A DNA stretch of 64,000 nucleotides from the NCBI GenBank assembly GCA_900471525.1, contig UCEZ01000011.1, positions 62,001 through 126,000 of the forward strand. Reading direction: 5' to 3'. Below, in pieces: positions 51,520 through 61,383 of this stretch. A program made the position numbers and the translations under genes. Each line of letters opens with the position of its first letter. Position 1 is the first letter of the stretch. The DNA comes from Hyphomicrobiales bacterium. GTDB taxonomy: Bacteria > Pseudomonadota > Alphaproteobacteria > Rhizobiales > Rhizobiaceae. The notes beneath the pieces are model-generated. The model was not told the DNA's origin, searched no databases, and was given only the letters and a program-made list of their open reading frames with translations.

Positions 51520-51655
51520 AAAACACCGGTGACCTCGTGCCTGCCGTTTTTGGAGGCTTGAAAACGTCAGGGTATCCCGCACAATAGGTGGACAAGGCCG
51601 TCCGATGGGCTTAACGCTTTAAGATCACATAGAAATTCACAAAGAGGGGGCGACA

Positions 51656-51958
51656 GTGATCAAGTCAGAACTGGTGCAGATTGTTGCGGCTCGCAATCCG
51701 CATCTCTACCACCGTGATGTCGAAAATATCGTCAATGCGGTTCTTGATGAGATCACAGACGCCCTGGCCGGCGGAAACCGGGTCGAACTTCGTGGTTTCG
51801 GCGCGTTTTCGGTCAAGAATCGACCCTCGCGCTCTGGCCGCAATCCGCGCACCGGCGATAGTGTGTTCGTCGAGGAAAAATGGGTTCCCTTCTTCAAGAC
51901 CGGCAAGGAATTGCGCGAGCGCCTTAATCCTGGCGCCGACGACGAAGATGATGAATGA
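51656..51958 (+). CDS. ihfB: Integration host factor beta subunit
   Basis: The 100-residue HU-family protein has the DNA-bending arm ([22 protein letters not shown]) with the proline that wedges into DNA, and the IHF-beta start [23 protein letters not shown]. With IhfA it bends DNA at promoters, including sigma-54-dependent ones. GTG start at 51656 following GAGGGGG. Confidence 0.94.
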   Translation: MIKSELVQIVAARNPHLYHRDVENIVNAVLDEITDALAGGNRVELRGFGAFSVKNRPSRSGRNPRTGDSVFVEEKWVPFFKTGKELRERLNPGADDEDDE

Positions 51959-52016
51959 GCCGTGGTGATCCGCCCGGTGCAGGATAGCGCCGGGCAGGCG
52001 GCATGACGGAGACGGA

Positions 52017-52364
52017 ATGATGATGAAGAAGCTGTTGAATATCGTGGTGCTGGTTCCGGTCGCCATCATCCTGATCGTGCTGTCGGTTGCCAACCGGCAG
52101 ATGGTGACGCTGGCGCTCAACCCGTTCAACCCGGCCGACAGTGTGCTGTCCGCGTCGGCGCCGTTCTTCGTTTTCCTGTTTCTCGCGGTGATCTTCGGAA
52201 TGATCGTCGGTTCGCTGACGACGTGGTTCACGCAGGGAAAATACCGCAAGCGGGCACGCAACGAAGCCCATGAAGCGGTCAAGTGGCATGCGGAAGCCGA
52301 AAAACATCGCACCCGCGCCGAAACCATCGCCTCGCAGACGCTGCTTCCCGCATCCTCCAAGTAG
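52017..52364 (+). CDS. LapA-domain (DUF1049) membrane protein
   Basis: The 115-residue protein has two membrane spans (about 6-25 and 46-70) and the LapA pattern VANRQMVTLALNPFNP between, with FFVFLFLAVIFGMIVGSL in the second span and a charged C-terminal helix. It resembles LapA (YciS), which helps LPS assembly in enterobacteria. ATG 52017 follows GACGGA; co-transcribed with ihfB. Confidence 0.85.
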   Translation: MMMKKLLNIVVLVPVAIILIVLSVANRQMVTLALNPFNPADSVLSASAPFFVFLFLAVIFGMIVGSLTTWFTQGKYRKRARNEAHEAVKWHAEAEKHRTRAETIASQTLLPASSK

Positions 52365-52370
52365 TTCCGT

Positions 52371-52829
52371 TCAGCTGTTTGCTGCTGTCTGTGCGGTGAC
52401 GGCCGCGTTGAAATCGGCGAAGAATTGCTGGGCAAGCTTCTTGGCGCTGGAGCCGACCAGCCGCGAGCCAAGCTGCGCGAGCTTGCCACCGATCTCCGCC
52501 TTGGCCTCATAGACCAGAATGGTCTCGTCGCCATCCTCCGTCAGAACGACATCGGCACCGCCCTTGGCAAAACCGGCAATACCGCCCTTGCCCTCGCCGG
52601 AAATGGTGTAGCTTTCGGGCGCATTGATATTCGACAGCACCACGTCACCGGAGAAAGAGGCCGAAACCGGACCGATCTTGATCTTGACGCTGGCGGAGAG
52701 TTCGGTCGGCGATTTCAGTTCCAGCGATTGGCAGCCGGGAATACATTGCCTCAGAATTTCCGGATCGTTCAGTGCCGCCCACACGATATCGCGGCGCGCA
52801 GCGATGCGTTCTTCGCCCTGCATCTCCAT
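52371..52829 (-). CDS. CoxG-like SRPBCC-family protein
   Basis: The 152-residue protein matches the carbon monoxide dehydrogenase subunit G group: ERIAARRDIVWAALNDPEIL, RQCIPGCQSLE, KIKIGPVSASFSGDV and GSRLVGSSAKKLAQQFF. CoxG anchors Mo-hydroxylases in a few species, but most solitary members have no known job. No cox genes are near; whether it serves the iorAB enzyme far upstream is a guess. Confidence 0.85.
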   Translation of the reverse strand: MEMQGEERIAARRDIVWAALNDPEILRQCIPGCQSLELKSPTELSASVKIKIGPVSASFSGDVVLSNINAPESYTISGEGKGGIAGFAKGGADVVLTEDGDETILVYEAKAEIGGKLAQLGSRLVGSSAKKLAQQFFADFNAAVTAQTAANS

Positions 52830-52900
52830 GATGATCCTCCCTGATCATGTTGGTTCAATTGTATCGCAGATCGGAAACAGCTTTGCCAAGCGAAAGAGCG

Positions 52901-54097
52901 ATGCTATTTGCAGCCTTTGAACCATACCAGCTGACGGACGAAAACGGCGTGAAAGACAAAGATAGACGGCCAAAGGGCAAAGCCGGACCGGCCACGTCGT
53001 CGCGCGGCCCGCAGCCCCGTGCGAGCCAGGGCGCGGCAAACCGGCCGCCGCAGGCAAAACCTCACGCAGTCCGAGGCGGCGATGGCCGTTCACAGGCAAG
53101 GAACACTCCTGAAAAGACAGAGGCCAAGCCGCCAGCTGCAGACGCCGTTCCGCCGCGCGCCGAGGTCCGTATCCGCACCGGCGCCAAGCCGGATGAGCGC
53201 ATCCCGGTCATTCTGGAAACCAAGGGCGCGCGAGATTATCACCTGATCGACAGCGGCGACGGTCTGAAGCTCGAACAATACGGGCCATACCGGATCGTTC
53301 GCCCCGAGGCGCAGGCACTCTGGCCGAAGACACTGCCGTCGCACGTCTGGGACAATGCGGATTCGATCTTTACCGGGGATACCGACGAGGACGGCATGGG
53401 CCGCTGGCGCTTCCCGCGGCAGGCACTCGGGGAAACCTGGCCGATGCAGATCCTCGACGCGGAATTCTACGGCCGTTTCACCGCTTTCCGCCATGTCGGG
53501 GTCTTTCCGGAACAGCTGGCTCACTGGAGCTGGATGAAGGAGCGCATCGAGACGGCAGGTCGCCCGCTGAAAGTGCTGAACCTGTTCGGCTATACTGGTG
53601 TTGCCTCGCTGATTGCGGCGAAGGCCGGCGCAGAAGTGACCCATGTCGATGCCTCCAAGAAGGCGATCGGCTGGGCGCGGGAAAACCAGGCGCTTGGACG
53701 TGCCGACCACCTGCCGATCCGCTGGATCTGCGAAGACGCGATGAAATTCATCCAGCGCGAGGAGCGCCGCGGCAGCCGCTACGATATCATCCTCACCGAT
53801 CCGCCGAAATTCGGCCGCGGTCCCAATGGCGAAGTCTGGCAGCTCTTCGATCATCTTGCCTTGATGCTCGATATCTGCCGTGAGATCCTGTCGCCCGATG
53901 CCAAAGGGCTGGTGCTCACAGCCTATTCGATCCGCGCGAGCTTCTATTCCATTCACGAGCTGATGCGCGAGACGATGCGCGGGCGCGGCGGCGCGGTGGA
54001 ATCGGGCGAACTGATCCTGCGCGAAGGCGGGCTCGACGGCAACGAGCCGGGCCGAGCGCTTTCCACCTCTCTCTTCAGCCGCTGGGTGCCGAAATGA
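52901..54097 (+). CDS. Class I SAM-dependent methyltransferase, RlmI/RlmK-like, with low-complexity N-terminus
   Basis: Of 398 residues, about the first 90 are rich in K, R, P, A and G and look unstructured. The rest has the RlmI-type insert (DYHLIDSGDGLKLEQYGPYR) and a Rossmann methyltransferase fold (VLNLFGYTGVASLIAAKAGA, then HVDASKKAIGWARENQ) with the motif LTDPPKFGRGP in place of the DPPXF of rRNA cytosine or base methylases. It probably modifies rRNA. ATG 52901 is chosen among several weak starts. Its stop overlaps the next gene (ATGA). Confidence 0.8.
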   Translation: MLFAAFEPYQLTDENGVKDKDRRPKGKAGPATSSRGPQPRASQGAANRPPQAKPHAVRGGDGRSQARNTPEKTEAKPPAADAVPPRAEVRIRTGAKPDERIPVILETKGARDYHLIDSGDGLKLEQYGPYRIVRPEAQALWPKTLPSHVWDNADSIFTGDTDEDGMGRWRFPRQALGETWPMQILDAEFYGRFTAFRHVGVFPEQLAHWSWMKERIETAGRPLKVLNLFGYTGVASLIAAKAGAEVTHVDASKKAIGWARENQALGRADHLPIRWICEDAMKFIQREERRGSRYDIILTDPPKFGRGPNGEVWQLFDHLALMLDICREILSPDAKGLVLTAYSIRASFYSIHELMRETMRGRGGAVESGELILREGGLDGNEPGRALSTSLFSRWVPK

Positions 54098-54954
54098 ACT
54101 ATGATAACCGCGACCATGGTCCCCGCCGCGTCGGCCAGGTGAAGGAAGTTACCAGCCTCGCCAACCCGATCATCAAGGACATCAAGGCGCTGGCAAACAA
54201 GAAGGAGCGCGACGAAACTCATTCTTTCATTGCCGAAGGCTTGAAACTCGTCATCGACGCGCTCGATCTCGGCTGGACCATCAAGACGCTGGTCTATGCC
54301 AAGGCGGCCAAGGGCAAGGCGCAGGTCGAGCAGGTTGCATTGAAGACGGTCGCCACGGGCGGTCTGGTTCTCGAAGTCAGCGAGAAGGTCCTGTCGGCAA
54401 TTACCCGTCGCGACAACCCGCAGATGGTCGTCGGCGTCTTCGAACAGCGCTATGCCCACCTCCGCGACGTGAAGCCGGCTCCGGGCGAAACCTATGTGGC
54501 GCTCGACCGCGTGCGAGATCCCGGCAATCTCGGCACCATCATCCGTACCGCCGATGCAGCGGGCGCCTCCGGCGTCATCCTTGTCGGCGAAACCACCGAT
54601 CCGTTTTCGCTGGAAACGGTGCGGGCGACAATGGGCTCGGTGTTCGCGATGCCGCTCTTCCGGGCAAACGTTGCAGAGTTCGTCAAATGGCAGAAGGCGG
54701 CAGGCGCACAGGTTGTCGCCACCCATCTTGCCGGCGCGGTTGACTACCGCACCATCGATTATCGGAAGAAGCCCGTCGTTCTCCTGATGGGCAACGAGCA
54801 GGCGGGGCTTCCCGACGAGCTTGCCAAGGAGGCGACGGCGCTAGCCCGCATTCCGCAACAGGGCCGGGCTGATTCACTCAATCTGGCGATCGCCACCGGC
54901 ATCATGCTGTTCGAGGCGCGCCGTCATTTGTTGACTTTGGATGACAGGGCATAA
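54094..54954 (+). CDS. TrmH/SpoU-family RNA 2'-O-methyltransferase
   Basis: The 286-residue protein has an N-terminal substrate-binding domain ([20 protein letters not shown]) and the SPOUT knot motifs: [37 protein letters not shown] and [20 protein letters not shown]. It methylates ribose in rRNA or tRNA; the exact target is not evident. Coupled to the upstream methyltransferase (ATGA) and to lspA downstream (TAATG), so three genes share a transcript. Confidence 0.9.
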   Translation: MNYDNRDHGPRRVGQVKEVTSLANPIIKDIKALANKKERDETHSFIAEGLKLVIDALDLGWTIKTLVYAKAAKGKAQVEQVALKTVATGGLVLEVSEKVLSAITRRDNPQMVVGVFEQRYAHLRDVKPAPGETYVALDRVRDPGNLGTIIRTADAAGASGVILVGETTDPFSLETVRATMGSVFAMPLFRANVAEFVKWQKAAGAQVVATHLAGAVDYRTIDYRKKPVVLLMGNEQAGLPDELAKEATALARIPQQGRADSLNLAIATGIMLFEARRHLLTLDDRA

Positions 54955-55442
54955 TGGAAAAGACGGCTCTTTTTTCGCGTCCGCTGCCGATACTCGTCCT
55001 CGTCATTGTCGCAATGCTGCTCGATCAGGCGATCAAGTTTGCAGTCGAGATGTGGTTGCCGTTTCAGCAGTCGGTACCGGTTTTCCCGATGCTGGCGCTG
55101 TATCGGACCTATAATTATGGTGTCGCGTTCTCCATGCTCTCCGGCATGGAGGGATGGTTCATCGTCAGCATGCGGCTCCTCGTCGTCGCCTTCGTCCTCT
55201 GGTTGTGGCGGCGAACACCAAAAGACCGGTTCTTCGCGCATCTCGGCTATGCGATGATCATTGCCGGCGCTCTCGGCAATCTCGTGGATCGGCTGATCTT
55301 CGGCTATGTGATAGACTACGTGCTGCTTCACACGGAGACTTGGTCCTTCGCCGTCTTCAATCTCGCCGACAGTTTCATCTCGATCGGAGCGGGTTCGATC
55401 ATTCTGGACGAATTTCTGCAGATGAAAAAGCGGGACCGTTAA
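54954..55442 (+). CDS. lspA: Lipoprotein signal peptidase II
   Basis: The 162-residue protein has four membrane spans and the catalytic aspartates D121 ([13 protein letters not shown]) and D139 (FAVFNLADS). It removes signal peptides from lipidated prolipoproteins at the inner membrane. The ATG shares one base with the stop of the TrmH gene. The next gene starts 57 bases on. Confidence 0.95.
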   Translation: MEKTALFSRPLPILVLVIVAMLLDQAIKFAVEMWLPFQQSVPVFPMLALYRTYNYGVAFSMLSGMEGWFIVSMRLLVVAFVLWLWRRTPKDRFFAHLGYAMIIAGALGNLVDRLIFGYVIDYVLLHTETWSFAVFNLADSFISIGAGSIILDEFLQMKKRDR

Positions 55443-55498
55443 AATCTTACAGATCGACTGAAGCCAATCAAAACGCTTGCCATGTTAGGGCAGGTGTC

Positions 55499-57802
55499 AT
55501 GAGCGACCTGCCAAACCTTAAAAAACGGATTGCAGCCGAGTTCAGCGCGCCGGGCCGCACGCTGGGCGGGAAGCGCGCGTCCGCAACCGCGGCGCACGAC
55601 GATCCCCACTCGCTGGAGCCGGACGACAGTCCCGATGTGCCGAAAGAAAAATATCCGGCGCTGAAACCCGCGCTGGCGGGTGCTGGACTTCTCTGCTCGG
55701 CAGCCATACTCGGGACCGGCATCGATGCGGGTTTCTATCTGCTCTCCGCGGGCCTTGCCGTCGCCGGTATTGCGGGGGCCGCTCTGCTTCTCAGAGATTG
55801 GTATCGATCCTCGTTCAGTCCTGCGGCCTCGCAGGGTCGCGTCCGCGAGGAAAAGGCAAGCGACAAGCGATGGGAGCGCAGCGAGACGTCGCAGCTTCTC
55901 TCCACCATCCACGATGCGCTTGGCGATATTGCCATCATCCGCGAGCCGGGCGGCAAGATCGTCCAGGCCAATTCCGTATTCTGCCGGCTGACCGGATGGC
56001 TGAAGCCGGAAGGCATGACGTGCGATGCGCTCGGGATCGAATTCGAGCCGGCATCCGGCCCCAACCATTTCCGCGTTCGGATTGTTACCGATGCGGGCGC
56101 AAAACTATTTGACTGGCATGACGTGATCGCTCGCGAACCGGGAAGCGGGGCCTTCATGCTGCACAGCATCGCCCGCGACGTCACGGAAGAGAGCCGGATT
56201 GCCCGCGAAACCGAGGAGGCGCGCCGCCGCGCGGAGAATGCGAGCCAGGCGAAATCCCGGCTGCTGGCGACCGTCAGCCATGAAATCCGCACGCCGTTGT
56301 CGGGCATGCTCGGCATGAGCCACCTGATCAGCCAGACGCGGTTGACCAGCGAACAGAAAAATTATCTCGCCGGTATGCGCCAGTCCGGCCATGCGCTGGT
56401 GCAGCTGGTCGATGACCTTCTCGATTTTTCCTCGATCGAAGCCGGCCGGTTCCAGCTTCGGCCAGCGCCGGAACCCTTGCGCGAAACGATCGAGAGCGTT
56501 GTCGAAATGCTATCGCACCGGGCGCATGAAAAGGGCATCGAGATTGCAGCCACCGTCTCGGCGGATGTGCCGGGTCTGATGGACTTCGACGCAGCCCGTT
56601 TGCGTCAGGTGCTGTTCAACGTCGTCGGCAATGCAGTCAAGTTCACCCATACAGGCGGCGTGCTCGTCAGCGCTCTGCTGGAGCGTGAAACGATAGTTGT
56701 TCGCATCGATGATAGTGGTCCGGGCATGAACCCGCAGGAGCAGGCGCGGGTGTTCGACGAGTTCGAGCAGGCAGGCGGCAACGCCCAGCGTTCCGGCGGC
56801 TCCGGCCTCGGTCTTGCGATCTCCCGGCGCATCATGGAGGAATATGGTGGATCGCTGACGGTTTCGAGCATTCCGGGCAAGGGCAGCACGTTTGAAATCC
56901 GCTTCCCCGCCCTTGGCTGCGACCTCGCAGCCGCCGCCCGCGCGCGAAAAGACGTGCTGGCCGGTTCCCGCGTGCTGGTCATGGCTCCGGTAGGCCCGGC
57001 GTCCACGGCTCTCTCTGCGACGATCAGGACGCTTGGCGGCTTCTGCGAGTGTGTCGAAACGACGGAAGAGGCACAGGCCATTGCAGCACGTGCGCTGTCG
57101 TCGGCAACACCGCTGACAGACATCATCGTCGATCACCGGCATGCCGCGCAGTTCCGCAGACTGTTGGCGCAGATGCCCGGCCTCGAACAGCAGAAATTGC
57201 GCAAGACCTATCTGGTCAATCCGGAGGAACGCAACGGCCGGCCGATCAACCAGATGGATGGCTATCACGCCTGGCTTATCCGCCCCTTGCGGGAAAAATC
57301 TCTGGTCGAGGTGCTGCGCGGGCGGATGAAGGGAATGGAAGTGCGCGACGCGATCAACGACAATCGTCCCATGCTGCGCGAGGTTCCGGCCCTGCGTGAC
57401 AAACCGGCCGAAGGTGGTGTTCTCCTGGCGGAAGACGATCCGATCAATGCCTTCATGGTGCGCTCTGTTCTCGAAAAAGCCGGCCACGCGGTGCGGGTTG
57501 TCGGTGATTTCGAAGCCCTTGCCGGCGCTCTGTTCGATGCTCCGGCAGCCATCCGCATCGCGCCGGAACTCATCATCACAGATCTGAACATGCCGGGGGG
57601 CGATGGGTTTTCGATATTGCAACGCATCCGCCAGCACGAGCGCCAGTCCGGCAGCAGAGCTGTTCCGGTCATCGTCCTGACCTCCGATACTCAGCTCGAC
57701 ACGCGCGAGAAACTTATGTCGGCGGGGGCGAGCGCCGTGCTGTCCAAACCTGCCGATCCGAAGGCGCTGACGGCGGAGATCGACCGCTTGCTTGATCATT
57801 GA
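55499..57802 (+). CDS. Hybrid sensor histidine kinase with receiver domain
   Basis: Of 767 residues, the N-terminus is soluble and charged and is followed by two membrane spans (about 58-103). A PAS domain follows (about 135-240), then a HisKA domain with phospho-acceptor H261 (TVSHEIRTPLSGMLGMSHL), an HATPase (NVVGNAVKFTHTGG; GSGLGLAISRRIMEEYGG), a degenerate receiver-like segment (about 495-610) and a C-terminal receiver with D695 (LIITDLNMPGGDGF). The signal is unknown. The standalone ATG 55499 overlaps nothing; the frame is open further upstream through lspA, which is rejected. Confidence 0.9.
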   Translation: MSDLPNLKKRIAAEFSAPGRTLGGKRASATAAHDDPHSLEPDDSPDVPKEKYPALKPALAGAGLLCSAAILGTGIDAGFYLLSAGLAVAGIAGAALLLRDWYRSSFSPAASQGRVREEKASDKRWERSETSQLLSTIHDALGDIAIIREPGGKIVQANSVFCRLTGWLKPEGMTCDALGIEFEPASGPNHFRVRIVTDAGAKLFDWHDVIAREPGSGAFMLHSIARDVTEESRIARETEEARRRAENASQAKSRLLATVSHEIRTPLSGMLGMSHLISQTRLTSEQKNYLAGMRQSGHALVQLVDDLLDFSSIEAGRFQLRPAPEPLRETIESVVEMLSHRAHEKGIEIAATVSADVPGLMDFDAARLRQVLFNVVGNAVKFTHTGGVLVSALLERETIVVRIDDSGPGMNPQEQARVFDEFEQAGGNAQRSGGSGLGLAISRRIMEEYGGSLTVSSIPGKGSTFEIRFPALGCDLAAAARARKDVLAGSRVLVMAPVGPASTALSATIRTLGGFCECVETTEEAQAIAARALSSATPLTDIIVDHRHAAQFRRLLAQMPGLEQQKLRKTYLVNPEERNGRPINQMDGYHAWLIRPLREKSLVEVLRGRMKGMEVRDAINDNRPMLREVPALRDKPAEGGVLLAEDDPINAFMVRSVLEKAGHAVRVVGDFEALAGALFDAPAAIRIAPELIITDLNMPGGDGFSILQRIRQHERQSGSRAVPVIVLTSDTQLDTREKLMSAGASAVLSKPADPKALTAEIDRLLDH

Positions 57803-57896
57803 TAATCGATGGCTTTCTTGTAGCTCCAATGTCACTATCCTGTCGCAGAAACATGGTTTAAGCCGCACAGGATCAAAGCGACTAGGATGACGCGCG

Positions 57897-58775
57897 ATGA
57901 CAATCGAACCTTTGGATCTGGTTGTGGTGGCTGACCAGCCGCAGACCCGTGTCCGGAGCGTCAATGCCCCGGCGCATGACATACTCGGCCGTATCGGCAA
58001 TCTCGAAACGCGCCTTGCCCGCAATGCGTCCGAGATCGATGCCGCACAGGCCGTTCGCTACAGGGTCTTCGTCGAAGAGATGAAGGCGCAAATTCCGCAG
58101 GATGCTGACCGCCGCAAGCGCGACGCCGATGCGTGGGACCTCGTCTGCGATCATCTGCTGGTGCTCGATACGTCGATCGACGGTGATCCGGAAGACCAGA
58201 TCGTTGGAACCTATCGGCTGCTTCGCCAGGATGTCGCTGTCCGTACCGGCGGTTTCTATTCCGCTTCCGAGTTTTCCGTGGGGTCGCTTCTTGAGCGCCA
58301 TCCGGACAAGAAGTTCATGGAACTTGGCCGCTCCTGCGTCCTGCCGCAATACCGCACCAAGCGCACCGTCGAGCTTCTGTGGCAGGGCAACTGGGCTTAT
58401 GCGCTGAAATACGGCGTCGATGCCATGTTCGGCTGCGGCTCCTTCCCGGGTGTCATTCCGGAAGAGCATGCGCTGGCGCTCTCCTTCCTGCACCACAACA
58501 TGGTGGTGCGCGACGAGTGGGACGTATCGGCCCGCCCGGAACTGTTCCGCACCATGGACCTGATGCCGGTCGAAGCCATCAACATGCGCAAGGCGCTTGC
58601 CGCCCTTCCGCCGCTGATCAAGGGCTACATGCGCCTTGGCGCCATGGTTGGCAAAGGTGCCGTGGTCGATCACGCCTTCCGCACCACCGACGTTCTGATC
58701 GTTTTGCCGATCACCAATATCTCCGGCCGTTACCTGAACTATTACGGCGCAGATGCCGGTCGTTTCGCAAGTTGA
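57897..58775 (+). CDS. olsB: L-ornithine N-alpha-acyltransferase (lyso-ornithine lipid synthesis)
   Basis: The 292-residue GNAT-fold protein matches OlsB: ETRLARNASEIDAAQAVRYRVFVEEM, VGTYRLLRQDVA, FMELGRSCVLPQYRTKRTVELLWQG, and MFGCGSFPGV. It transfers a 3-hydroxyacyl group from acyl carrier protein to ornithine, the first step of ornithine lipids, phosphate-free membrane lipids made by rhizobia mainly under phosphate limitation. No clear Pho box is visible in the 94-base upstream gap. olsA is not in this window. Confidence 0.9.
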   Translation: MTIEPLDLVVVADQPQTRVRSVNAPAHDILGRIGNLETRLARNASEIDAAQAVRYRVFVEEMKAQIPQDADRRKRDADAWDLVCDHLLVLDTSIDGDPEDQIVGTYRLLRQDVAVRTGGFYSASEFSVGSLLERHPDKKFMELGRSCVLPQYRTKRTVELLWQGNWAYALKYGVDAMFGCGSFPGVIPEEHALALSFLHHNMVVRDEWDVSARPELFRTMDLMPVEAINMRKALAALPPLIKGYMRLGAMVGKGAVVDHAFRTTDVLIVLPITNISGRYLNYYGADAGRFAS

Positions 58776-58934
58776 GATAGTTAAAAAAGCGTTTCGCTCT
58801 TGCGAAATAGCTTGACGCAGTGCAGCATTTTTGAATACAGTTTGCCTGTGAATGGAAGTTTTTTGATCAGGCCTGCCGTACTGCGTAATAAGTATTCAAT
58901 CGAGTATTTTTTGATCAAGATCGACGTATCGCAT

Positions 58935-58971
58935 GAAAAAGCCCGCTCCGGTTTTCCGGGCGGGCTCTTTT
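58935..58971. terminator. Bidirectional terminator between olsB and the malic enzyme gene
   Basis: AGCCCGCTCCGG and CCGGGCGGGCT (58940-58966) form an 11-base stem with one bulged T around a TTTT loop, flanked by AAAAA on the left and CTTTT on the right, so it works in both directions. The gap before it (58776-58934) is AT-rich and contains two TTTTTTGATCA copies but no gene. Confidence 0.85.
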
Positions 58972-58995
58972 CGTTTCAGGAGTTGTTGCTTTCGG

Positions 58996-61281
<2,286 letters not shown>

Positions 61282-61383
61282 GGGTCCTCCAACCTTTTGT
61301 GGGCGACGGCTCTCCTTAGCCGCTTTGTTGTTGTCTTCTATAAACGCGCATGGATAGTGTGGCACCACTTTTTTGGAACCAGC

